A stretch of DNA of 64,000 nt, from positions 62,001-126,000 of the forward strand of contig JAMQCK010000047.1 in assembly GCA_024196135.1 (NCBI GenBank), given 5' to 3'. The stretch is from Pleurotus ostreatus/Saccharomyces cerevisiae fusant. Lineage: Eukaryota > Opisthokonta. The notes beneath the pieces are model-generated. The model was not told the origin of the DNA and ran no database searches. It saw only the letters and a list, made by a program, of their open reading frames with translations. The position numbers and the translations under genes are program-made. Shown here piece after piece: positions 45,801-59,215 of this stretch (the first letter of the stretch is position 1; every line of letters begins with the position of its first letter).

Positions 45801-48800
45801 GCCAAGCGTCGACGTCACAAGGCTCAAGAAGGCGTGGGCGCGGGTTGTGAAGGACAACAAGATTCTGCGCGCGAGGTTTGTGTTGGTCGACCAGTCGGAG
45901 GTGTCGCCTTTTGCGGTGGTCGTGAAGGAAGGGGAGGCCGATGTAAAGTGGATCGAGGATAGCGGGGAGGGCGCGCTGGAGCGGTACTTGGCAGAATCGC
46001 CGAAGAGGATCGCACCGGAGCAGCCATGGTCGGTGGCGATACTTGATGGCGAGCAGAAGCCGACTTTCGTCCTGACTCTGCACCATGCGTTGTTCGGTGC
46101 GTTGAGTTGCTGGTTGATCTCTGCCTACACGCTGACAGTAGTATAGATGGCGCTTCTCTTGCGCTGATGCTTGAGGAGCTGGAGGTGTATTACAATGAGC
46201 GTTCCGACCTTCCGCATACTGGCTTTGAGCATTCGGTTCGCGATGCTCTTTCTGTCGACGCGGCGAAGGCGACAGATTTTTGGAAGGGCATACTCCAAGG
46301 TGAGCAAAGGCTTCATCTATATACGGAGCCTCGATCTAATTATTTTGCAGGCTTCTCCCCGGACCCCTTCCCGGACCTTACCGGCCTGCGCGCGTATGCA
46401 AAGGCGTCCTCGCCTGTCTTTACCGTCGACTTCTGCCCCACGCATCATGCGTCTACTGTCATGTCCCGTCTGGCATTCTCGCACCTGCAGTCGAAGTCTC
46501 GCGAGCTCGAGACAACTCCTCTCGCCGTCGTCCAGGCCGCCTGGGCGCAGCTCCTACTCAGCTACTCCGAGTCCGACGAGCCCGACATCGTCTTCGGGTC
46601 CCTCGTCGGTGGACGCACGACGGACGCGCTCGAGGTCGCCGTCGGCCCGGTCTTCACCGCGGTGCCCATCCGGGTGCACGTCAACAAGTCCGGCTCGGGC
46701 GTCTGTGCGACCGCGAGCACGAAGGAGGTTCTGGCGCAGCTGCGCGACATGAATATCAAGAGCATGCGCCACCGGTACCCGCCCGTGAGCGTGCTGAGCG
46801 GGGCGAATGGAATTATCTACGACACGACGGTTGCGCTGCAGAACTTTAGTCAGGGCAAGAGTCAGACGGAGCTGTGGACGAGGGCGGAGTATCCGCCGAT
46901 GGTGACTGAGGTGCGTTAAACGTTGGCTTGGTCGGGTATCGTTGCTGATGACCTTCAAGTTTGCCGCCGTTCTAGAGATCTGGCCTGAGGAAAACGACTC
47001 GATCCGCTTGCGGCTTACGGGCTCGAACAATGTCCTGACGCCGGAAGCGTCGCGGACTCTGTTGCAACAGTTTGACGACATCGTCGCCGCCATCCTCTCG
47101 CGCCCTGCTAACGAGACCCTCGCCACCACTTTGTCCGCCATGCGTCCAGAGCTCCAGGCCGCCGTGAACACCACCCCAACGCCCGTCGAAACGCCCTCCC
47201 CCAACACGCTTATCCACCACCAATTCGAGGCCAACGCGCGCGAGCACGCGGACAGCGTCGCCGTCTGGTTCAAGACCGACCTCGCGCGCCCCGAGTCCGA
47301 CATTCGCTTCACTTACGGTGAGCTCGACGCCCGGGCGAACCAGCTGGCGAACCTTCTGCTTTCCACCTACGGCGACCTCACCGATCAGGCGGTCCCGCTG
47401 TGCATGGAGAAGAGCCCCGAGCTGTACATCGCGATTCTGGGTGTTTTGAAGGCGGGCGGCGCGTGGTGCCCGGTGGATGCGCAGGCGCCGGAGATTCGCA
47501 AGCGGGATCTGTTTGGTAGGGCTGGCGGTACGGTTGTGCTGGTGAGGAGTGCGGCGGGGTATGGGGAGCATAGGGCGGCGTTGCCGGAGGGGTTGGATAT
47601 GTTGGCGCTCGACGACGTCAAGATCGACGAGCAGTCGAAGGAGAAGCCGAGCGTGAGGACAACCATCGAGGACCTTGCGTATCTCATCTGGACGAGTGGG
47701 ACGACGGGCGCACCGAAGGTGAATACCTTGATACTTTCATCGTGTTCCTTGTCCTGACTTTGCCGTAGGGCGTCCCCATCCAACACAAGGCGGCAGTGCA
47801 GAGTCTGACGGTCCTTCAAGAAGTTATTCCCTTCGGCCCTGACCCGGTGCTTTGCTTGAACTTCTCGGCGTACACCTTCGACGTCTCAGTTCTCGACGTC
47901 TTCTACGCGTTGGGCAAGTCGTGCGGCACGTTGTGCTCGGCGTATAAGGACATCCTCGTCGGCCAGTTCGCCGAGGTCGTCAACGCATTCGAGGCGACGC
48001 ATGCTTTCGTAAGTGCAATCTAACTCAAGTGTTAACCACATGCTCACCCGTTCCTGTAGCTCACCCCGGCGTTCATGGCGCAGTCATCGCTTGCAGAGTG
48101 CAAGACGTTGCAGAGCCTCATCAGCATCGGCGAGAAGCTCCCAGACACGGTGGCGGACAAGTGGTGTCGGCCAGAGACGGTCTCGCTAAACACTTACGGC
48201 CCTGCCGAGGCGACGATCATCGCGACGTACCGCCGCTGGCAGCCGCAGGAGGCGACGAAGGCGCACAATGTCGGATTCCCGATACAGACCGTGAGCTGTT
48301 ATGCGGTGAAGGAGGATCTAGTGCTGCCGCGTGGGGCGGTTGGAGAGCTTGGTACGTGAAATGGCATCTTGTAAGAGATGTGAGCTAATGGATACGGGTA
48401 GCGCTCGGCGGGTACCAGAATGCGCGTGGTTATCATCGCCAGCCTGACATGACGGCGAAGAAGTTCATCGAGCATGCCATTGCCGGCAAGGTCTACCTTA
48501 CTGGCGATATCGTTCGCGTACGTATACCACGTTCTCAACATCGCGTGTCGAGCTGACACGGACTTCAGTTTTTGCATGATGGCTCAATCGAGTTCGTGGG
48601 CCGGCACGACGATCTTGTCAAGCTGGGAGGCATCCGTGTCGAGTTGTCGGAGATTAGCACGGCCCTCGAGGGCTGCCATCCGCGCGCGGCGGAGGTCGCA
48701 ACGCTACAGCTCAGTCGCCCGGAGTAGGTCTTTGCCCTATGCGCGTCCTCAACGAGTCGCTGACAGTACGCATAGCCGCCCGCAGAAGACGGTCTGCTCC

Positions 48801-51800
48801 TTCATCGCTGCATCGTCGTTGCAGCCGCCGGACGTGGTGTGCACTGGTCCCGATGCCCTTGAGGTTGCAGGCGCTGCTATAAGGCGAGCCGACGAGATGC
48901 TTCCCGGCTTCATGCATCCTAGGTACGGGTTATCTTCCTTCTGGCCCTCGCACGGGTTGTTGACCTTCCGGCAGCGTGTACATCGTCGTCAAGCGCATTC
49001 CTCACACGGCCTCCAACAAGGTTGACCGCAAGGCTTTGGCGGAGTACTATGCCTCGATGGACATCTCGACTTGGGAGGAAGCGCTGGCGAAGGACCACGG
49101 TCGGCTCGAAGACGAATCCTGGTCGCCGCTTGCGACGACAATACGTGACGCAGTGGCTGACCTGACGGGAACCCCTGCTGAGCGTATCAAGAAGACGACG
49201 CCGCTTAGTGCTCTTGGTGTTGATTCGGTACGTAGTGCGCTATATCGCTGTAGTCCATGTGCTCATTGTTGTCGCAGATTCGTGCGCTTCAGCTTGCATC
49301 GAAACTGCGCAAGGCTGGCTCTTCGATCTCCGTCGGCGAAATCCTGTCCCATCCTACGATACAGCGTCTTGTGAAGGCGAGCGAGAGCAAGGCCGACAAG
49401 GCCCCGTCGGCGGCGGCTTGGTGCGACGAGTTCGACAAGAAGTGGAGGCCGGCTGTTGCACGAGCAATGCCTGATCAACAGGTGGAGCGCGTCATCCCCT
49501 GCACGCCTTGTGCGTACTCCATCCCCCGCCACCATGCCAGCTACTGATGTTATCATAGTGCAAGAAGGCATGCTAGGCGAGACCATCAAGGATCCAGCGG
49601 CGTACTGGTCGCATCGTCTATTCTATCTCGAGAACGGCTGCGACATCCAAAGATTGATCAACGCATGGAAGACGATGGCTTTGCGCACGGAAGCTCTCCG
49701 ATTAGCGTTTGCGCCTGCAGCGGCGTACAGTGCTGCTGTCGATGGATTGCAGAAGGACGATTACACACCGTGGGTCGTTTCATGATGCGTCTTCAAGAGA
49801 CTGACTCGCGGCTCCAGGGTGTTCGTGCAGGTTCTGCTGTCGTCAGCGAAGGTCAGAGTCCAACGGGAGCCAGGTTTATCTACGAACAGCGCGCGCGACT
49901 TTGCGCGTACTTTGGCGACTTCGCTTTCTCGAGCACCAGCACCACTATGGGCCGTGACGATACTGGGCGAAGACGTCGGAAAACCGGCAATGTTGCTTAG
50001 CATGCACCATGCTCTCTACGACGGCCATGCCTACAAACTTCTACTCGACGATGTGCTTCAAGTTTACGATTGTCAAGCCGTAGCACCTCGACTGCAGCTC
50101 ACGTCCGCCGTGTCTCGTGCTTTCTTCCTCGAAGACCCGAAGAAGCCGCTCTCGCTTTGGGAGCAGATTTTGTCGCCGTTTGCGGACGCCTACGCTCGAC
50201 CATTCCCTGATCTTTCGGATGGTTCGCGCGATGTCAAGACCGGGTTCACGACGCGCAAGTTCGAGCTAGATCGTGCCGTATTGTCGAAAGCGTCAAGCGC
50301 GATCAACGCGTCGATTGCTCAAGTTCTTCAACTTGCCTGGGCGACAATCCTGGGCGCGTACATGCGGACCGACAAGGTGGTCTTCGGCGAGACCCGATCG
50401 CTGCGCTTCGAGGACTCCTCGCTTGAGGGTGTGGTGGCACCGATGATCGCCACTTTGCCCGTCGCTGCCAACGTGGAATCCTCGACATCTGCTCGACAAT
50501 CTTTGGTCGACATCGTCGAACGCTCCTCAGCCAGCCGGTCCTCGTCTTTCCTCAGTTTGCAACATGTCCGCCGAGTTCTGCGCCGCCCCCTCGATCAAGC
50601 TCTATTCCCGGCAATCTTCGTCATGAACTCCGTCGAATCCGCGGACTCCGGTTTCCAGTTGGCGTCCCGTCTGTGGAGAGAAGCTGGCGAGTTGACGAAT
50701 TTGACGGTCGAGCACCCTCTGGCGGTCAATGTATACGTTTCTAGCGATAGGATATCTGTCCATGTTTCCGGAAGTAATCAAACGATGTGCGTTCTTACTG
50801 AGTGTTTCCAGCGCTCTGACTCTGATGTTCGATCGCAGACCTGCGGACAACGTTGAGCTTCTGGCTAAGCAGTATAAGGCTGTCGTCCAAGCGCTGTTGC
50901 GCGATGTGGATCGACCAATGAGCGACATCCTCGATCTTCCGAGTGACCTTCTCTCTATTGTGCGAAGTCCCGAAACGTCAAGTGCGCCTGCCGTCAACGG
51001 GACGCGTGATGTCGAATCGCCTTCGCTTCGTCGATTGAAAGAACGCGCCGAGGAAACGCCCCGCATGATAGCGGTGGCGTCCTATGACGAGGGGAATGCG
51101 ATTGAATGGACGTACGAGGCGCTCGAAAAGGTATGGCGAACGCTTGAGGAGTCATCGAAACGTGTCTAACAACTGCTGCAGAGGTCGAACCAAATCGCGC
51201 GGTGGATTATTGAGCGTCATCCGCCATCCCGCGTCGCCGCCATCGCCCTGCCTCGTTGTCATGCTGCATATCCGTACATACTAGGGTTAGTGCGTTCATG
51301 CGCTTCTACAGGTCGTACTAATATCGTTGTAGCGTCTTGAAGTCCGGCCGGACGTACTTAGCTATTGACGACGACGACACCCCTTCACGCAAGAGGCTGA
51401 TGCTTCGTTCTGCTCGAGCTGATATCGTCTTCGTGGCCGCCAACAAGTCGGGAGACTTCAGACAACTCTCTAAGCCGCAAGTTGTTGTCATCGATGAAGA
51501 AGCGCACCAGCAAGAGGTCGCCAACGTGAAGGGCGCCGCGGTAGATGCTCAATTGGCTGACCATGCTTGCAGTACGTTCTCCGACTTTTCTCCTCAGCCG
51601 ACTCTCATCCCTGTGTAGTCACTTTCGAAGGAGAGCATGAAAGCAGTGCACAAGCAAGCTTTGTATCGCACAAGAGCCTCTGGAGAGCGGTATCGGCGCT
51701 GGAGAGTCAGTTGGACCCGGCAACGATATTCTCATGGATTGGATCTGGTATATCCTCTTCTCGAATCTCACTGGCGTCGCTCATCAGACCTGCAGCTTCG

Positions 51801-54800
51801 GTCTTGCACTTGGTAGAACTTCTAGCAGCCATCAGCAAGGGGGCGAAGATAGCGGCGGTTTGCCCCGGGCGCCTAGCCGATCGAGGTCTCAAGGAGGTCG
51901 TCAACATGACCGGCGCAGCTCAAAGCATGTGAGTACGGCTTCCTTGTCCGCAAAATTCTCACTAATCGGCCTTCAGAGTTTCTTTTGCTGTGTTGGACAA
52001 CGAGGGTTTGCAGCCCGAAGATGTTCCTCAACTCAAACACCTGCTTCTGACAGGTACTCGCAACGCGGTAGTGGTATCCAGGGCGCACTGACAACCTGAC
52101 AGGCCTCCCTTCGCAATCTCCGCTGATCAAAGACTGGGCGACTGCCGAAGGCAGACAAGTCATTACTGTAGGACTATTTCGTCTCGACTGGTCATTCTGC
52201 GTAGGACTCATCCTCCGAACAGATTTTCGGGCTGCCAGAATTCGGTTCTCTCTGTACCTTCGCAAAAGCAGTGGCAGGGACTCGTGATATTGGTCATCCA
52301 AGGGAGGGTCTCGTCGCTGTGCTTACACGGCAAGGTAAACCTTTGCAGGTGGCCCTACGTGGGGAAATCGGGGTAAGTTGGATTGTCACCGTAACTTACG
52401 TATCGTTGAGCTGAGCATCATTAGGAATTGCACTTTGCTGGCGAGCATGCTGAATACTTGCGACCCTATATGGGCAGCGATGGCGCCGATCACCCATCTT
52501 TGGGTCGCTTCACTCGCTCTGGTCTCTTCGCACGTGTTGGGCCCAGCGATGTTGGTCATTCTGTCTTATGCAGCAGTTCATTACTCACACACCTGCAGTC
52601 TTTAGTGGTCGTCGGCGAGACGGACATCTGCGTCGTTCCGGGGAGACCGTCTATTCCCTCTTCCGACGTCTCCGATGCTGTAGCCTCGGTCTCTCGACAG
52701 ACACTCCGGATAGCAACACTACCTCTCGATCATCCTCAAGGCATGCAGACTTACGTCGTTACCTTCGTGGCTCGACGAGCGGCTATCGGCGCGGACGCAG
52801 GCCTACCCGCTCTGTCGGACGACGACCTTCCTCTCGCACGGGCTTTGCTGGCATCGTGTCGCGAGCGTCTCCCTTCCCATCTGACACCCGATGTCATCGT
52901 CCCCTTGACATTCCTACCCCTCAACAACGTCGCGGTCGGGACATACGACCGAAGGAGCCTTCGCCGATTCTTCTACGCATACCCTCTATCCGCAATCAAC
53001 AGTCAGCAAGGCAAGAGCTCGGCGGTGTCAAGACCCCTCAACGACAAGGAGAAACGTATTCGGGACATACTCAGCTCGACCGCTGGAGTTCCTGCGGACG
53101 CCATCCAAGCATCTACCACGACACTCGAGATAGGCATTGACTCGCTCAGCGCCATTTCACTTAGCCTCAAGCTAAAGGACGCCGGCTTCTTCGTACCGCC
53201 CTACGTCATTCTTGCCGGCCCTTCCCTCGAGAAACTCGCGAGGGCCTCTGGTGCCCCTGTAGATTCCAGGGATGACAACGCCCAATGGGAAGTGGCTCCC
53301 GACGTGCAGCATGAGGCCATACACCATGTCGCGGTAGGCGTCGAGGCAGTCCTTCCGTGCTTACCACTGCAAGAAGGCTTGGTCGCCCTCACACTCAATT
53401 CGCCCGAGCCGATCTATGTCAATCACTTCGTCACTATCCTGGAGGAGGGCACCGACATAGCCAGACTCAGAGCCGCCATCAAGGACACGGTATCCGCGAA
53501 CCCAATCTTGCGGACGTGTTTCTTCGCGGCGCAGGACAGCATAGTGCAAGTCGTTCTCGAGCCTAGCGATGAAGTGCTGCAATGGCTCGATGTGGACGTC
53601 GTCGAAGGACAGGTTCTCGAACATCTTCAAGCGGACTTATACCGTGTCGCAAAGGAAGTCGCAGCGGAGATATCGAGAAAACCTCCCATCCGATTCGCAG
53701 TCTATAGTGGCGAAGGACAACCTTCCTATCTCTGCTGGACTTTGCATCATTCCGTCTACGATGGTAAAGCTCTTCCTTTGTTATCGTGACGATGCTGACG
53801 GCCTTTGACAGGCGAGTCACTCCCGATGATCATGTCGGAGGTGAGGCGCAGGTACGCTGGCACATTCAATTTGCAGCGCCCGTCGATCGTCAAGCTGCTT
53901 CAATACTTGGCCCGCCAGTCCTCGGACTCTGCTCGCGCATTCTTCACCGAGTACCTCGACGACGCGCCTCGGAACCTTGCCTCCAACGATACGACGGCAG
54001 AATCCAGGCATCATCGTCTGCGTCTCGACACGCCACTTTCTGTGCTGGAGAAGAATGCTCGAGCGCTGCATGCTAGCCTGCATGTACTGGCGCTCTCTGC
54101 CTTCGGGACCGCCCTGGCAGAATATCGCGAACGCAATGATGCCGTTTTCGGGGTTGTTCTGTCAGGTCGGACGGTGGACGTCGACGGGATTGCAGACATG
54201 CTGGCGCCCTGCATCACGACAGTACCGATGCGCGTTCGCTATACAGAACAACCGTTGTTCAATGATGTCGTAGCGCAAGTGCAGGGCGACATTGAGCTCG
54301 TCATGCAGCACCAGCACACGCCCCTCCGACACATACAGAGGTGGCTAGCTAGGGGCGAGCCGCTCTTTGACGCCCTCTTCAATCTCGTCCGGCAGGGTGC
54401 GCCGAAGGAGTCAAACGCAGAGGAGCCCGAGCTTTGGGGATCGCTCGACAGCAAAGCCGTGCTCGACGTGCGTCTCTCCTCCAAACCTCTGTCGCCCGTT
54501 CGCTCACTCTGCTTTAGTACCCACTAGCGGTTGCGGTCGAAGTTGATGCCGTGAACGACGCTGTCTTCATCCGAGCCGGGCATCTTCCCACTTTCGGATC
54601 GTCAGCGTCCGTCAAGACCCTCATCGAGCGCATAGCTAACCTGCTGCAACATCCCGAACAAACGCTGACATCGTACGACGTCTCCGACGCGCAACAAAGT
54701 GACACACGACCGGCTTACGACAACTCGCACTGGTCGGAGGACGAGATTTTGATTAGGGATGTGGTGGCGCAACTCTGCAATGTCTCAGCAGATGTGATCA

Positions 54801-57800
54801 CTAAGGATCTGTCCTTCTTGCAACTGGGCGTCGACTCCATTACCAGCATTCGCCTTGCTCAGTCCCTCCGTTTGCGCGGGCTTGCTGTGCCGACGCATGC
54901 GATCATGCGCAACCCTTGCGTCGGCGCGCTCGCTCTATACCTGCGGGAGACACCTCCCGAGGGTACAGCTGTGGTAGCGCAACGTGAGTTCGCCGAGATG
55001 GAGGGTCAATTGCGAGAGGCCTATGCGAGCAGTATCCCGCTACTCGACGACGCCGACAGAGTCACCAGCGTCTTCCCGGCGACCCCTCTGCAGACCGGTA
55101 TGCTCACGGAGACCTTGTCTTCGGGCGGCAGACTATATCTCGTGCCCCACCCTCTGCAGTTGGACGCCTCCGTCAAGGACGACGACCTCCGGGTCGCCAT
55201 CGAAAAGGTCGTGGCCTCGACGGACATCTTGCGCTGCAGCTTCCACGCTATGGCCGAAGGCGATCATCCATGGATTTTAGCAGTGCATGCTGTTGCGCCG
55301 CTCTCCTGGACAGAACACGAGTTCGCGTCGGCTGAAGAGTTGCACCGACAAGCGCTGAAGATCGTCCAGTCCGAGAAAATTGCCGACGAGAAGTCCTTCG
55401 AACGTCCACCGATGTTTTTGCACCTCCTCAAGGCCCCCGGTTTGCGCGTCCTCCTGATAATCATGCATCACTGGTATGTTTTCCAGCTTCATGACCTTCA
55501 GAGCTTTCGTTGAAGCAAGCCCTTCTAGCCTGTACGATGGACTGTCGCTGCCCTACATCCTTGGCGATATCGCCACGTACTATCAAGGCCTTGATCCCTC
55601 GCCGCGCCCGCAGTTTGCAAGCGCTGTTCCCCATATCCTGTACAGCTCCAAGGATTGCGCGAACTTCTGGTCAAGGCTCCTCGATGGCTTCGTCCCAGCA
55701 CCACTACCGACCGTAGAGGGGATGGCGACCACAACACAACTCGCGCGCCTGCCATTCGTTCTTCCTGATGGCGCTCTGCAAGCCATTAAACATATGGGCG
55801 TCACTGTACAGGCTGTAGCACTGCTTGGATGGGGTAAAGTCCTCGCGACGCTGGCTGGGTCGACGGATGTTGTGTTCGGGCAAGTTGTGGCTGGTCGGGC
55901 GATCGAGCTGGAGGATGCGTTGCACGCGAGTGGTCCGCTGTTCAAGTTCGTGTCTCTCATATCTCTGCTCTTCGGTGTTGCTGATGCCGTTTGTCTGTTC
56001 AGTACCATACCCTTCCGCTTCCGTATCACGGACCCTACCTGGTCGAACACGGAGGCTGCACAAGTCCAGCAGCAGGCCAACGTCCAGATCGAACCGCACC
56101 AACATGTCCCGCTGCGCAAGATCCAGAAGGAGTGGCGCATGAAGAACGAGATTGGCAGCGCAACGCTCTTCGACTCGCTGTTCGTCTTCCAGCAGGTTGG
56201 CGAGAAGAAGCAGGATCGCTCGCACCTGTGGAGGCCTTATGAGCTGTCCGACGAGCCGACATCCGCGCAGGTGAGTATTAGCCCGTGTACGATAGAAAAC
56301 TAGGCTGATTTGAACGCGCGCAGTACCCTCTGAGTCTCGAGATCATACATAACGGCGACAAGATTGAGTTGCGCGCCGGCTGCCAGGGTAACATCATGTC
56401 CCAAGAACAACTCGCTTCCATGCTGGACACCCTCAAGAACACGTTCATTGACATCGTCACCCAGCCGGACGCCTGTGTCGCTGACTACCCGCTCGAGCTC
56501 AAGTCCGTGCGCGAGGCCCCGCGCAAGCGCCAGCAGCCGACCGTCAACGGCGACCCCCCACAGCCCGACCGCGACTTTACCGCCAACGAGCGCATCCTGC
56601 GCGACGTGTTCGCCGAGGTGTCGAAGATCCCCGAGGAGCGCATCGGGCTGACCACACCTCTCTACGCGCTCGGGCTCGACTCAGTCGCGGCCATCCAGAT
56701 CTCGGCGCGCTGCAGGAAGCAGGGTCTGCCCATTCTGGTCGCGGATGTGTTCCAAGGCGAGACGGTGATGGGGATTTGTGCGGTCTTCGAGGAGCGCGGT
56801 CGTGCGCTCAACGGCACAGCCGAGGCCGATGTCGATCGCGTACTGGTCGCGCCGGACACGAGGAACGCTTCGCTGCGTCTCCTCAGCGTCGCGGAAGAGG
56901 ATGTCGAGGACGTGCTCCCGGTGTTAGCGGTACGTTCTATCCCTTGTCCGTGGAGAAGAACTATTTATTGACGGCATTTACAGGGCCAGGACTACCATCT
57001 GGCATCTTGGCTGGCGTCGGGAGGGACGTTCTACCAGCCCGTCTTCGTGTATAAGGCGAATGGCGCTCTGGACCCCGCGCGAATGGAACAGGCCTGGCGG
57101 GCACTGCAGCAGAGGCATAGCATCCTCAGGACTGCATTCGCCGCGACGTCTCCCTCGTCTGTTGTTCAGGTCATCTTGAAGGCGGCTCCTACTACCGACT
57201 GGCAGTTCATCGAGAAGGATGGCGATCTCAAGGAGGTTGTCAAGGCCTACGTTCAGGCTGAGTACAACACTCCGGCCACTTTGTTCCGCCCCCCTGCCCG
57301 CATCAAGCTCCTTCGCGTCGGTGGCGAGGACGTGCTACTGTTGTCTCTGCACCACGCGACCTACGGTATGTCGTCGTTCTTGCAATCGCCTAGACCATCC
57401 ACTCATCGTTCTCTTTAGATGCGTGGTCCGTCCCGCTGCTCATTGCCGACCTCTGCGCGCTCTACCGTGGTCAGGACTGTCGCAGCGTCACCGACTTCTC
57501 CGGCCTCGTCAAGCACATCGCGTCGCAGATGCCCAACGAGAATGCAACCAAGGAGATGTGGCGCAACGCCATTGGTACGGAGGGGACCCTCCTCGCCTGC
57601 CAGCGCCCCACCGCGGGCATGAAGCAGGTATTCGCGCGGGCGTCCGGCGTCGTGTCCTCCGTCAGTGCGCTTCAGGAAAAATGCCAGGCCGCAGGGATCA
57701 GCGTGCAGGGCCTCGTGCTCGCGGTATGGGGTCGTGTCGTCGCTAAGCTGTCTGGCTCGCAGCAGCCAGTTGTCGGCGTGTACCATACGGGACGCTCTGC

Positions 57801-58436
57801 GGCTTTCGACGGCGTGGATGTTCTGGCGGGCCCGACGGTCAACGTCCTCCCGATGCGGCTGCCCGGTCAGGATAATGTTTCAATCCATGATGCGGCGCGC
57901 GAGCTTCAGACGGAGATGGGCCGGCGCACGGCGCACGAGCAGACGAGGCTGCGGGATGTGGTGTCTTGGACGCTGGGTGAAGGCCGCGGCGCAATCTTCA
58001 ATGTGTGGCTCAACCTCTTGTGGCACGGGGACAAGATCCGGACGATACGAAAGGGGAGCGAGAGCTTGCTGGAGAGCTTCTCGGTACGTGCTTGGTTGAC
58101 TTACCTGGATGCTCGTTGTGTGGCTGACCGTGAACGTATTCCAGGTCGGACCACCGACGGACTTCATCTCTGCGAAGCCGTTCGAGGAGCTGAAGTCGTC
58201 CGTGGATGCGATGGATACGTCGTATTTGCCCGAGGTGCGTGGCGTCTGCCTTTGTGCCGTGCTTACGCTGACTTGCTCTGTAGCATGGCTTCTTCGTCGA
58301 TGTCGTCCTCAACACGGAGACGGACAGTATCGGTCTTGCTATGAGGAGTCACGAAGCGCTGCTCGATGCTGAGGAGCTGCAGAAAGTTATCGATTTGTTC
58401 GCGAGCGGTGTTCGTAAGGCGGTCGGGGAGTTGTAA
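42849..58436 (+). CDS. Multimodular siderophore-type NRPS
   Basis: Peptide synthetase of the fungal ferrichrome-synthetase layout, 37 exons and about 4580 residues. The domain order (approximate residues) is A1 190-700, T1 763, C1 848-1210, A2 1300-1800, T2 1868, C2 1947-2370, A3* 2400-2910, T3 2974, C3 3045-3450, T4 3505, C4 3587-4000, T5 4064, C5 4151-4580. A1 ([27 protein letters not shown]) and A2 ([25 protein letters not shown]) look active. Hand-read codes are about DPMMWMAINK (A1) and DVLFIITIIK (A2). A3* lacks the P-loop and the A10 Lys. All five T domains keep the Ser in (L/I)GxDS. C1 to C4 keep HHxxxDG; C5 has HHATYDA. No thioesterase is present, so a terminal C domain would release the product. 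Exons 1-7 are 42849-43890, 43943-44091, 44142-44304, 44353-44495, 44558-44739, 44793-44982 and 45031-46096. The last exon is 58284-58436. Ferrichrome-like product is an inference from architecture. Confidence 0.93.
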
Positions 58437-59215
58437 TGATGTTGGTATCTGAAGGCAAAGTCTTGACATATCATCGAAGTATAGAATGTATGTAGAGCTG
58501 TAGAAATTGTGTGTATATGTTGATCTAGCAGTCGCATTCGCCACTGGCCGTCGCCCTGTAGCAAACAACAATAAACCCACACAAGCACGGCAGTTTGTTG
58601 ACTCCATGGGTCCTCGACTGGTTGGCACCTGCCTTCATGTCGACCCACGACCCATATTAAGGCTCTGCATCATCGCCTCGCCTGGCTCTTGACGTCGGTG
58701 GAACTCCCAAAGCCCGTGCTAAGTCGTCTAGCAGCTGTCTTCTCGTTAACCTTAGCGTGTCTCAAGCTCGCAGCTCACGTTCACATCCGTCACGCGCCAG
58801 TGCATTGACTACCCTGATTACTACAAGGTAGCGTACACCGCGATGCAAAGTTCTATCTTGACGAGGATCATGTAAGCTCTCGCGCCAACGATACTTCGCC
58901 GGCCATCATCGAGGTCTGATGCTCGTGGTTATACGTGACTATATCTCCACCTGACCCTCCAGTTGGAAGCTATCAGCAACCTTAACTCTACCCCTTCGGC
59001 ACCAAACGTCTGTCACCTTCGAATCGAACACTTCGACTTGCTTGAGCCCTCGATTTTGCCCCAAATGAGCCTGAGTACGCAGCTCCAGGTCGACGTGTAT
59101 ACGTTCTCTCAACGTGCGCGACGTTAACACGGATCCACATCGACGAAGGGATATAAAGCTCGACTGTACTTCCAATGAGCTCGATATCGACCTCTCGTGA
59201 ACCATCCCCAGCATC
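58437..59215 (+). promoter_or_regulatory. NRPS 3' region and decarboxylase promoter
   Basis: About 780 nt without a gene. TATAAAG at 59152-59158, some 60 nt before the decarboxylase ATG, is a good TATA box. No ATCWGATAA site was found here; there is only one weak TGATAG on the minus strand near 58972. Confidence 0.5.
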
